From: Candidatus Poseidoniales archaeon
GTDB lineage: Archaea > Thermoplasmatota > Poseidoniia > Poseidoniales > Thalassarchaeaceae
DNA: 5,026 bases
NCBI GenBank assembly: GCA_022447885.1
Contig: JAKUTA010000110.1
Location: forward strand, 1 to 5,026
Direction of reading: 5' to 3'
Under the pieces are notes generated by a model that ran no database searches, had not been told where the DNA came from, and was given only the letters and a program-made list of their open reading frames with translations. This document shows, one piece after another, positions 1 through 5,026 of the stretch. The position numbers and the translations under genes are program-made. Positions within the stretch are counted from its first letter, which is position 1, and every line of letters begins with the position of its first letter.

Positions 1-10
1 CCCATCCCAA

Positions 11-43
11 CTGCCTCTGGCAGGCAGGCGCATCGAACCTGCC
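11..43. repeat. Overlapping small inverted repeats (CTGCC / GGCAGG / CCTGCC)
   Basis: CTGCC at 11-15 can pair with GGCAG at 19-23, leaving a 3-nt loop. GGCAGG at 23-28 can pair with CCTGCC at 38-43, leaving a 9-nt loop. GGCAGG occurs twice in overlap (19-24 and 23-28), so alternative pairings are possible. No T-run follows on either strand, so this is not a convincing terminator. It may simply be part of a coding region that crosses the window edge. Confidence 0.35.
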
Positions 44-154
44 TTGAAGTCAACGGGTCGGCGGAGGCTCGCGAGCGCACAATGCCGATGATTCACCGGT
101 CGCGGACCAGTCGGGGAGGTCAGCCGGTCAGTACAGTAGAGTCGGGGGGCAATG

Positions 155-190
155 TGTAAGATTCAAAACAACAGTTCTAAGAACTGGAGA
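155..190 (+). promoter_or_regulatory. Putative archaeal promoter of the CBS-domain gene
   Basis: This is the only clearly AT-rich stretch in an otherwise G+C-rich window, and it sits directly upstream of the plus-strand CBS gene. The run TTCAAAA at 162-168 is a weak candidate for a TATA box. If it is one, the known archaeal spacing of about 25 bases from TATA centre to start site puts transcription initiation near 190 and gives a leader of roughly 25 nt. The TATA match is poor, so the box itself is a guess; the AT-rich setting is observed. Confidence 0.3.
172..186. promoter_or_regulatory. Perfect 15-bp palindrome, candidate operator
   Basis: CAGTTCT at 172-178 and AGAACTG at 180-186 are exact reverse complements around a single central A. 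The palindrome falls between the candidate TATA element and the expected transcription start of the CBS-domain gene. In archaea a bound repressor at that place would block the basal transcription machinery. The palindrome is seen directly; its role as an operator, and the identity of any regulator, are inferred. A 7-bp-arm RNA hairpin is unlikely because the loop would be only one base. Confidence 0.4.
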
Positions 191-210
191 GGGAGGTCTC
201 CGGGCGAGGT
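186..210 (+). promoter_or_regulatory. Small hairpin and ribosome-binding site of the CBS-domain gene
   Basis: GGAGA at 186-190 pairs perfectly with TCTCC at 197-201, with the purine-rich, Shine-Dalgarno-like GGGAGG in the loop. A second Shine-Dalgarno-like GAGGT lies at 206-210, 6 bases before the ATG at 217 and 3 bases before the ATG at 214. The second site is better placed and favours initiation at 217. Whether the hairpin forms in the leader RNA depends on the true transcription start. Confidence 0.4.
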
Positions 211-213
211 GCG

Positions 214-645
214 ATGATGTCCGACGACGTACAGGTGAGCGACCTCGTGCTCACCGATGAACATGACACTGTGGGAATGGATGACACGCTTGCCGATGCA
301 GCAGGGAAACTGGTGGCGCTGCGCCGGGGCATTCTCATCGTGCTCGGTGATGACAACAAGGTGAAGGGTGTCATTTCGCCGGCGCAGATCCTGATGGCGG
401 TTGCTGGTGGCATCGATGTGAACTCGGACACCTGCGGGATGCACATGGATGGCGACGTGATGGAGGTGGGACTCGACGATGACATCGATGAGATGATCGA
501 GAAGATGAACGACCGCCAGCCGCACGCGGTGGTGGCGGTGGACGTGAACGGGGAGTTCAGCGGCTACTTCTCACCCAACGATTACCGCGAGGCGCTCGCC
601 CGCCTCGAAGCGAAACCCGCCATTCGCAAACTCGCAGAGCGCTGA
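214..645 (+). CDS. Small stand-alone CBS-domain pair protein
   Basis: This 143-residue protein looks like two CBS domains in tandem and nothing else. The first spans about residues 8-64 and ends in a typical strand-turn-helix (KVKGVISPAQILMAV). The second spans about 75-130 and ends in the matching element (GEFSGYFSPNDYREAL). Such pairs fold into a Bateman module that usually binds adenosine nucleotides or S-adenosylmethionine and senses energy or metabolite levels. With no fused enzyme or transporter, the partner is unknown. The protein is acidic, with many Asp residues (for example around 87-93), and has no signal peptide or membrane segment, so it should be cytoplasmic. Two adjacent ATG codons can start it; GAGGT is spaced better for the second (217). 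It is transcribed alone, towards pcm, and its promoter region carries a 15-bp palindrome. Assignment to the CBS family is by pattern; ligand and role are not evident. Confidence 0.8.
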   Translation: MMSDDVQVSDLVLTDEHDTVGMDDTLADAAGKLVALRRGILIVLGDDNKVKGVISPAQILMAVAGGIDVNSDTCGMHMDGDVMEVGLDDDIDEMIEKMNDRQPHAVVAVDVNGEFSGYFSPNDYREALARLEAKPAIRKLAER

Positions 646-650
646 GTGAT

Positions 651-1415
651 TCAAGAGCGTCTGCGCAGCAGTCTGCCCAGCGCTGAGGCTAGGCGCCCTC
701 CCCCTCGTTCGTCGACGAGCGGAACGAAGCGAACGGGGCAGAGATTCTCGGTGTCCAATCCGGCACTCCTCTTTGTCATCCTCACGAGCATCTGGCGCCC
801 GAGTCGGCGCTGGATGGGGGCGATGATCACTCCGCGAGGCTCGACCTGCTCGACCCATTCCGTGGGAATCGATCTGGCGCAGGCGGTGGCGATGATCGCG
901 GAATAGGGAGCCTCGCTCGGCCAGCCGGCATGACCGTCAGCGACGTTCAGGCTGGCGGGAGACAGCCCCAGTCTGTCGAGCGTGGCGCGGGCGGAGTCGG
1001 CCAGTTCCTGGATTCGTTCCATGGTGTGCACCTCGAATCCCATCTTCACCAGCACCGCTGCCTGATAGCCGCTGCCGGTCCCTAGTTCGAGCACCTTGGC
1101 GCCTTCTGGGAACCCACTCAGCTGCTCTGACATGTAGGCCACCATGTACGGTTGGCTGATGGTCTGCCCGAAGCCGATCGAGAGCGGTGAATCGACATAT
1201 GCCTTCGAGAGGGATGCAGAGGGGATGAATTCGTGACGCGGCACCGTGCGCATCGCGTCCAGCACACGCTCGTCGGAAAGCCCGCGTGCGACGATCTGCT
1301 CCTGCACCATCCGCTCCCTTGCCGTGCGCGCGGAGTCCTCTTCGGCCACGCTGCCCACTCGCCATCGTCCGTCTTTGACTTTCGGATTCAGCCGTGGGTC
1401 CAGACCAACCGCCAT
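651..1415 (-). CDS. pcm: Protein-L-isoaspartate O-methyltransferase
   Basis: This cytoplasmic repair enzyme transfers a methyl group from S-adenosylmethionine to L-isoaspartyl residues in aged proteins, starting their return to normal aspartate. The family signature is clear: GFGQTISQPYMVAYM (residues 81-95), the SAM-binding motif VLELGTGSGY (108-117), a DG pair at 160-161, YSAIIATACA (171-180) in place of the usual FDAIIVTAA, and the C-terminal VRFVPL (228-233). The usual PGG turn reads PRG (193-195), a mild variant. At 254 residues it is longer than the roughly 210-220 typical of the family because of about 35 extra N-terminal residues. Start at 1415 is supported by GAGGGG 5 bases upstream, and it makes pcm overlap the end of gltX by 28 bases. 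An ATG at codon 36 (1310), preceded by a weaker GGGAG, would give a normal-length protein of 219 residues. It is the last gene visible in the minus-strand block and ends 5 bases from the convergent CBS gene. Confidence 0.93.
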   Translation of the reverse strand: MAVGLDPRLNPKVKDGRWRVGSVAEEDSARTARERMVQEQIVARGLSDERVLDAMRTVPRHEFIPSASLSKAYVDSPLSIGFGQTISQPYMVAYMSEQLSGFPEGAKVLELGTGSGYQAAVLVKMGFEVHTMERIQELADSARATLDRLGLSPASLNVADGHAGWPSEAPYSAIIATACARSIPTEWVEQVEPRGVIIAPIQRRLGRQMLVRMTKRSAGLDTENLCPVRFVPLVDERGGGRLASALGRLLRRRS

Positions 1416-3133
1416 GGCCGCCCCTCAGCGCCGACCTGCTCGATGCGGGCGAACCCGACCCGCTCCAACTGCACCAGCGTGCCCTCCGCATGCTGATTCG
1501 ATTCCAGCATGCACGGGTGCTGCAACTCCCCCTCGAAGTCGTGCAGCAGCACCGCGTCCCGCTCGACTCCGGCAGCCAGCCAGTGAACGATGCGCACGCC
1601 GTCGCCCTTCTCGAAGTGCAGCACCCTCCCGCCGCCATCGGCTGTCACCTCGATGTCGGCGAACTCCTTCAGCCGCAGCACACCATCGCCAGAGAGAGCG
1701 AACTCCAGGTCTCCCTTCTCGATGAGCACCTCCAGACCGCTGTCAGTGTCGAGCGGCCATGTCCTGACTCCCAGATCCTCGGTCGGGTGGTTGGGCAGAA
1801 CCAACTCGGAGGGCATCTCGACGGCGGAGACATCGAGCACGAGGCGCACCGGGTCGCGCAGCAACGAGAGCCTCGGGGTGGAGGCGTCGACGAGCGCGGA
1901 GTTGTGCGCCTCCAGCGTCGCCATGGGCACTGAGATGTCCTTCTGCGTCAATCCCAGTTCGAGCCAGAACAACCGGAGGGATTCTGCGGTGAAGCCGCGG
2001 CGGCGCAGCGCGCGGATGGTCGGAAGGCGGATGTCATCCCAGTCGGAGAATTCACCGGATTCGATGTCAGCCCGCATCTGCGAGGTGGAGAATCCACCGA
2101 ACTCGTGCACCTTCACCCGGCCCCAGTAGAGGGTCTCGGGGTAGGTCCAGCCGAGCTTGTCGTAGAGCTGTGTCTGCTTGCGGGTCGAGTCCATCAGGTC
2201 CTTGCCGCGGATGATGTGCGTGACCCCTTGGTCCTCGTCATCGATGGCGCTCTGGAAGTCGAGCAGCGGCCAGACCCTGTAGCGTGTGCCCACTAGCGGG
2301 TGCTCTCCGGTCTGGATCCTCAGTGCAGGCCAGTCGCGCAGCGCCGGGTTGCGCTCTTCCATGTCGGTGAGCACTCTCACCACCGCATCTCCCTCCGCGT
2401 GGGTCCCGTCGAGCATGCGTCCCCATTCCGTCAGGTTCTGCTCGGCAGAACGGGTGCGGCACGGACAGGCCTCGCGCGCCATCCGGGTGACCTTGAACTC
2501 GTCAGCGGTGCAGGTGCAGACGTAGCAGATCCGCTGCGCCAGGCAATCCCTCGCCTTGTCGAGGTAGAGGTCCATCCTCGCTGACGCCAGCAGGCGCACG
2601 TCGGGGGCACTGCCGGTGAGCCAGCGGAACTCGTCGTCGATCCAGCCGTACGCCTCGGCGAGCGGTGGTTTGGTCTTGATTCCGGTGTCGTCGAAGCGGA
2701 GAACGATGCGTCCACCGTGCTGGCGAGCGTACTCGCTGTTGATGATCACGCCGCGGCTGTGGCCGAGCGTGAGCGGACCGTTCGGATTGGGGGCGAAGCG
2801 GAACACGAGTTCGCCCCCCTCGCTGTTCGGCAGCTCGGGCAGTCCCTCCCTGCGCTCGTGCACCCGCTTCTCGAGCGCGTCGGGGAACTCGTCGGCGAGC
2901 AGTTGGCGGACATGCTCTGCCCCATGCTCGGCGTGGAGGCTGTTGGCCTCAGCCACGGCTTTCGCCGCCAGTGGACCGAGCACGCTTGCCTGCGGTGCCA
3001 GTTCGGGCTGTTCGCCGAACACCCGTCCCATCACCGACTTGACCTGCCCCTCTCCATCGTATTCGAGCGCGTTCTGCAGGCTGTACTTGCGCGCGAGTCG
3101 TGAGAGTGCGTCCACATCAGCCATCTGATTCAC
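1388..3133 (-). CDS. gltX: Glutamyl-tRNA synthetase, archaeal type
   Basis: This class I enzyme charges tRNA with glutamate using ATP. In archaea it is usually non-discriminating and also makes Glu-tRNA(Gln), which GatDE then amidates; that property cannot be read from the sequence. The protein has 581 residues. Order of features: an archaeal-style N-terminal helical region (1-105); the HIGH-type site FAPNPNGPLTLGHS (113-126); RFDDT (146-150); a zinc-ribbon-like cysteine set, CYVCTC (203-208) and CPCR (223-226); the IIRGKDL segment (307-313); the KMSKS-equivalent FSTSQMR (348-354); and DWDDIRLPTIRALRRRG (364-380). The C-terminal part, with LVLPNHPTEDLG (444-455), fits the beta-barrel anticodon-binding domain of archaeal/eukaryotic enzymes, not the bacterial helical one. 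The longest start is GTG at 3133 with AGGA only 4 bases upstream; the ATG at 3124 fits the family N-terminus at least as well, and neither spacing is ideal. The gene lies 66 bases after rnhB and overlaps pcm. Confidence 0.95.
   Translation of the reverse strand: MNQMADVDALSRLARKYSLQNALEYDGEGQVKSVMGRVFGEQPELAPQASVLGPLAAKAVAEANSLHAEHGAEHVRQLLADEFPDALEKRVHERREGLPELPNSEGGELVFRFAPNPNGPLTLGHSRGVIINSEYARQHGGRIVLRFDDTGIKTKPPLAEAYGWIDDEFRWLTGSAPDVRLLASARMDLYLDKARDCLAQRICYVCTCTADEFKVTRMAREACPCRTRSAEQNLTEWGRMLDGTHAEGDAVVRVLTDMEERNPALRDWPALRIQTGEHPLVGTRYRVWPLLDFQSAIDDEDQGVTHIIRGKDLMDSTRKQTQLYDKLGWTYPETLYWGRVKVHEFGGFSTSQMRADIESGEFSDWDDIRLPTIRALRRRGFTAESLRLFWLELGLTQKDISVPMATLEAHNSALVDASTPRLSLLRDPVRLVLDVSAVEMPSELVLPNHPTEDLGVRTWPLDTDSGLEVLIEKGDLEFALSGDGVLRLKEFADIEVTADGGGRVLHFEKGDGVRIVHWLAAGVERDAVLLHDFEGELQHPCMLESNQHAEGTLVQLERVGFARIEQVGAEGRPWRLVWTHG
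1421..1426 (-). promoter_or_regulatory. Ribosome-binding site of pcm inside gltX
   Basis: On the minus strand GAGGGG lies 5 bases before the ATG at 1413-1415. This is good Shine-Dalgarno placement and the main reason for choosing the long pcm start over the ATG at 1310. It sits inside the last codons of gltX, so ribosomes finishing gltX would pass over it, which suggests coupled translation. Confidence 0.5.
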
Positions 3134-3199
3134 GCCGTCCTGTTGCCGACCCCTCTTGACGATTGGGACATCCGCCCGTTCGCGTAGCCCCGTTTCCCC
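3134..3199 (-). other. Spacer between rnhB and gltX
   Basis: These 66 bases separate the rnhB stop from the GTG start of gltX. They hold GAGGGG (plus-strand 3150-3155), which is 16 bases from the GTG and too far for a standard ribosome-binding site, and AGGA (plus-strand 3138-3141), which is 4 bases from the GTG and 13 from the alternative ATG at 3124. I see no TATA-like element and no T-run, so nothing here marks a separate promoter or terminator. Read-through from rnhB into gltX is the simpler reading. Confidence 0.4.
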
Positions 3200-3943
3200 T
3201 CACAAGGACAGACGCTGCTGACCGGGCCTGAACCGTCCGTCCAGCGGCCGCAGGGGGACCGCGCTCCCGTGCGCTGCCTTCCACGCCTCGGCGGTCGTCG
3301 CCCAGCCCCAGCGCAGGTGCTCCCACGGTTCGTCGCCTGCGACGAGTGTCGACAGTGCCTCGCGCGTCCTGACATCGTTGGGGTATCCAGACCCGATCGG
3401 GACTTCAAGCTCCATCTCCAGTGTTCGCACCTGTTCATCCCGCTCAACCTTAGCCAGCACGGAAGCCGCTGACACCGCCGGATTCGTTTCGTCGTGCCGA
3501 TGGCGACTGTCGATTTTCCAGCCCGCCCACGGCCAGGAATCGAGCCGGCTGGCGACAAGCTCCCCGAATCGGTGCGCATCCGTATGACAGGCGTCGAGGG
3601 CGAGCACTCCGCCACCCAGCTCTCCTGCACCCCCGATGACGGCGTCGAGCAGCAGAGCGAAGATGTCGATCTCGTGACTCGTGAGGTTGCTCACCTGCAT
3701 GGCGAGGTCGATGTCATGTGCGCTCGAGATGTGCACCTGCATGCGCCACCCGCGTTCGGCTCCCTCAGACCTGAGCCAGTCAGCGACACGCTGCCTGTCC
3801 GCCGGAACCAACTGCTTCGAATCGCGCACGCCATTCTCGACCAGCAGGGGCAGGTCTCTTTCTGGAAGTGCGAAGGCAGCCACAACCAACGGTCCGAGGC
3901 ACGGCCCGCGCCCTGCTTCGTCCACTCCCGCCATCCAGGTCAT
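3200..3943 (-). CDS. rnhB: Ribonuclease HII
   Basis: This endonuclease cuts the RNA strand of RNA/DNA hybrids and removes single ribonucleotides and primers from DNA, using divalent metal. The four expected acidic catalytic residues are visible: Asp8 and Glu9 in AGVDEAGRGPCLGPLV (residues 5-20), Asp117 in ALDACHTDAHRF (115-126), and Asp151 in the HRHDETNPAVSAASVLAKVERD region (148-169). Other family marks are DSKQL (41-45) and GSGYPND (184-190), the latter close to the SGYPSD element of archaeal enzymes. At 247 residues it is slightly longer than the common 200-230; the excess is mostly in a C-terminal tail after about 225, rich in Pro, Arg and Gln. Start ATG at 3943 has GAGG 7 bases upstream; a second ATG three codons in is possible. 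It follows the membrane-protein gene by 9 bases and precedes gltX in the same direction, so co-transcription is likely. Confidence 0.95.
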   Translation of the reverse strand: MTWMAGVDEAGRGPCLGPLVVAAFALPERDLPLLVENGVRDSKQLVPADRQRVADWLRSEGAERGWRMQVHISSAHDIDLAMQVSNLTSHEIDIFALLLDAVIGGAGELGGGVLALDACHTDAHRFGELVASRLDSWPWAGWKIDSRHRHDETNPAVSAASVLAKVERDEQVRTLEMELEVPIGSGYPNDVRTREALSTLVAGDEPWEHLRWGWATTAEAWKAAHGSAVPLRPLDGRFRPGQQRLSL

Positions 3944-3950
3944 TCGGCCG

Positions 3951-3955
3951 CCTCA
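3951..3955 (-). promoter_or_regulatory. rnhB ribosome-binding site fused to the upstream stop codon
   Basis: On the minus strand the sequence TGAGG contains both the TGA stop of the membrane-protein gene (3953-3955) and the GAGG Shine-Dalgarno core of rnhB (3951-3954), 7 bases before its ATG. This arrangement suggests that translation of rnhB is coupled to termination of the upstream gene. Confidence 0.6.
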
Positions 3956-5026
3956 CAGGTCGAGGTCGAGATCATCGTCCTCGTCCTTGCGCACGGGGGT
4001 TGAAGCGGCCTGTGAATCCTCCGGCTCGAGGTCGGGAGTCTCGATGCCAACCGCCACTGCGGTGGTCGCCTTGCCCTTGGCGGTCGACTTCCGTTTCACG
4101 GCAGGAACACGCTTGGGCTTGCGCACCGTTCTGCCGGCCACCTGTTCGGAAGGCACCAGCACGATGTTCGCTGGGTGTTTCTCCCCCACATCGAGCAGGC
4201 CGCCGGAGATGTCATCCATCCGTTCCAACTCACGCTCACCCTCGTGATGTTCGAGCACGACGTTGGCTGCGTCGAGCAGTTCTTCGGACGGGGCCTCTCG
4301 CTCCTCTCCGCGTTTGTTCGATTTAGAAGTGAACAGGTCGGTGAACACCCTGGCTGCTACCTTGGGTGCCTCCACGACCGCCCCTATGACGGCCTGCCCC
4401 GTGTCACTGGCCCCTTTGGTGAACTTGCCCAACCAGTCCTCTGGCTTCTCCGTCTGCTCCACCTTGGGCTGCTTGGCGAGCCACTCCTCGTCCTTCTGCT
4501 TGCGGTAGACGAGTGCTCGGTGCAACCCGAGCGCGCCCACCAGGCAGACGATGATGACGATCGCCAGTCCGCTGAACGTGTTCCAGATGATGCGGGCGAC
4601 GATCTCGAGGCGTTGCCATGCCGAATCCTCCTCGACGTTCTCAGGACGGTACTGCTCGGCGAGGAACTCGGAGTGTGTCTCGTTGATGAACACGATCTCC
4701 GGTGCGAGCACGCTCTGCATCTCGACGCGCATGTTCGCGGTCCCGTTCGCCTCCATGTCGGTCGGGAGCAGCATCCACGCGCGGAAGGTGAAGTTGACAC
4801 CGGGTGGCACATTCTGCACCTCGATGTACCGAGGAGCGCCTTCGCTCGAACCGTAAGTGGCACCTGGAGGCGGAATCAGTCCGTAAACCGAGTTCACGTC
4901 GACATGCATGCTGACCTGCAGCCCGTCGTCCCCATTGCCCAGGTTGCGCAGCGTGAATGCCACTGAGACGTTGTCACGTGAGTCGGTGGATGCCTCGACC
5001 GCTTTCAGGTCCCAGTCAACATAGGC
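3953..5026 (-). CDS. C-terminal part of a membrane-anchored surface protein (partial, unassigned)
   Basis: The frame is open to the right edge, so the N-terminus is missing and 357 residues are visible. The codon at 4961-4963 is an internal GTG, not a convincing start: the in-frame residues before it (AYVDWDLKAVEASTDSRDNV) continue smoothly into VSVAFTLRNLGNGDDGLQVS, a beta-strand pattern like CARDB/NEW3-type Ig-like extracellular modules. One hydrophobic segment at about residues 150-169 (FSGLAIVIIVCLVGALGLHR) is followed by basic RKQK, which puts the N-terminal part outside and the C-terminal part in the cytoplasm. All four N-glycosylation sequons (Asn19, 78, 94, 115) lie before this segment and none after, in agreement. 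The cytoplasmic tail of about 190 residues holds two Trp-containing motifs (EEWLAKQPK, EDWLGKF), a helical stretch, a Lys/Arg-rich stretch (about 299-320) and an acidic end, DEDDDLDLDL. I do not recognise the function; adhesion, surface-layer or envelope protein are possibilities. It is first in the visible minus-strand block. Confidence 0.75.
   Translation of the reverse strand, partial: AYVDWDLKAVEASTDSRDNVSVAFTLRNLGNGDDGLQVSMHVDVNSVYGLIPPPGATYGSSEGAPRYIEVQNVPPGVNFTFRAWMLLPTDMEANGTANMRVEMQSVLAPEIVFINETHSEFLAEQYRPENVEEDSAWQRLEIVARIIWNTFSGLAIVIIVCLVGALGLHRALVYRKQKDEEWLAKQPKVEQTEKPEDWLGKFTKGASDTGQAVIGAVVEAPKVAARVFTDLFTSKSNKRGEEREAPSEELLDAANVVLEHHEGERELERMDDISGGLLDVGEKHPANIVLVPSEQVAGRTVRKPKRVPAVKRKSTAKGKATTAVAVGIETPDLEPEDSQAASTPVRKDEDDDLDLDL
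4520..4579 (-). other. Predicted transmembrane segment of the surface protein
   Basis: This encodes about 20 hydrophobic residues (FSGLAIVIIVCLVGALGLHR) in the partial membrane protein, with no charged residue until the final Arg. The next residues, ALVYRKQK, are positively charged and fit the cytoplasmic face under the positive-inside rule. No second segment of this kind is seen downstream, so within the visible part the protein crosses the membrane once. Confidence 0.8.

Larger units (their letters stand above)
1..213. other. Intergenic or gene-edge region, no confident gene
   Basis: No gene can be called here with confidence. Plus frame 1 is open from the window edge to a TAA at 157-159, and plus frame 2 is open to a TGA at 88-90, but neither reading resembles a protein I know. 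On the minus strand a frame is open from about position 96 (GTG) or 33 (ATG) off the left edge; from the ATG it reads MRLPARGSWDG. This could be the first codons of a divergent gene, with a weak AGG-type ribosome-binding site, but too little is visible to call it. I see no tRNA. Short GGCAGG/CCTGCC repeats lie at 11-43. From about 150 to 185 the base composition becomes AT-rich (10 G or C in the 35 bases at 151-185), as expected of a promoter for the plus-strand gene that follows. Confidence 0.5.

Noticed and set aside
23..43. Resemblance to a tRNA T-arm on the minus strand (stem around TTCGATGCG)
   Set aside because: The loop is 9 bases where a T-loop has 7, and no acceptor stem, anticodon arm or D-arm can be found around it.
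646..906. Plus-strand open frame directly after the CBS gene, a possible small downstream gene
   Set aside because: It lies opposite the conserved C-terminal half of Pcm, starts with GTG right at the junction, and reads as Arg/Ser/Pro-rich shadow sequence.
937..1638. Minus-strand open frame of 233 codons spanning the gltX/pcm junction
   Set aside because: It is an out-of-frame reading of pcm and gltX, rich in Arg, Gly and Ala, with no motif; the two real genes account for the DNA.
1394..2129. Two overlapping plus-strand open frames of 179 codons each, opposite gltX
   Set aside because: Both lie wholly opposite conserved GluRS motifs, show no recognisable features, and fit composition-driven antisense frames.
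4961..4963. GTG at 4961-4963 as the start of a 336-residue protein
   Set aside because: The frame stays open to the window edge and the upstream residues complete the same beta-strand pattern; a surface protein with a membrane anchor also needs a signal peptide, which is absent here. It is an internal valine.
4175..4966. Long plus-strand open frame (263 codons) opposite the membrane-protein gene
   Set aside because: Long antisense frames are common opposite G+C-rich genes. Its translation is rich in Leu, Val, His and Asp without domain character, while the minus strand has a clear membrane segment, sequons and a coherent tail.
1..5026. CRISPR array, insertion sequence, toxin-antitoxin pair or defence genes
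   Set aside because: No regularly spaced repeats, terminal inverted repeats, transposase motifs or small paired toxin-like genes are seen; nearly all DNA from 214 onward is explained by five genes.

Overview
This window most likely comes from the chromosome of a G+C-rich archaeon, plausibly a marine Group II / Poseidoniales-type euryarchaeon. The reasons are an archaeal-type glutamyl-tRNA synthetase, Shine-Dalgarno-led genes packed tightly together, acidic proteins, and a surface protein with one membrane segment and a long charged cytoplasmic tail. The lineage is inferred from gene style; no marker in the window proves it.

Layout: positions 1-213 have no gene I can call with confidence. The last 60 bases or so of this stretch are AT-rich and carry a perfect 15-bp palindrome and a small hairpin just upstream of a plus-strand gene for a small stand-alone CBS-domain protein (214-645). 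That gene converges, with a 5-bp gap, on a block of four minus-strand genes that fills the rest of the window. Read in the direction of transcription (right to left), they are: the C-terminal part of a large membrane-anchored surface protein (5026-3953, N-terminus outside the window), ribonuclease HII (rnhB, 3943-3200), glutamyl-tRNA synthetase (gltX, 3133-1388) and protein-L-isoaspartate O-methyltransferase (pcm, 1415-651).

The minus-strand block looks like an operon. The surface-protein stop codon is part of the rnhB ribosome-binding site, there are 66 bases between rnhB and gltX, and pcm starts inside the end of gltX. Three of the four genes are housekeeping: removal of RNA from RNA/DNA hybrids, tRNA charging and protein repair. 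The membrane protein has no obvious functional link to them.

I found no mobile element, CRISPR array, tRNA or rRNA gene, toxin-antitoxin pair or defence system, and no evidence of an undescribed multi-gene system. The points most worth a second look are the palindrome upstream of the CBS gene and the unassigned surface protein with its basic-then-acidic tail.
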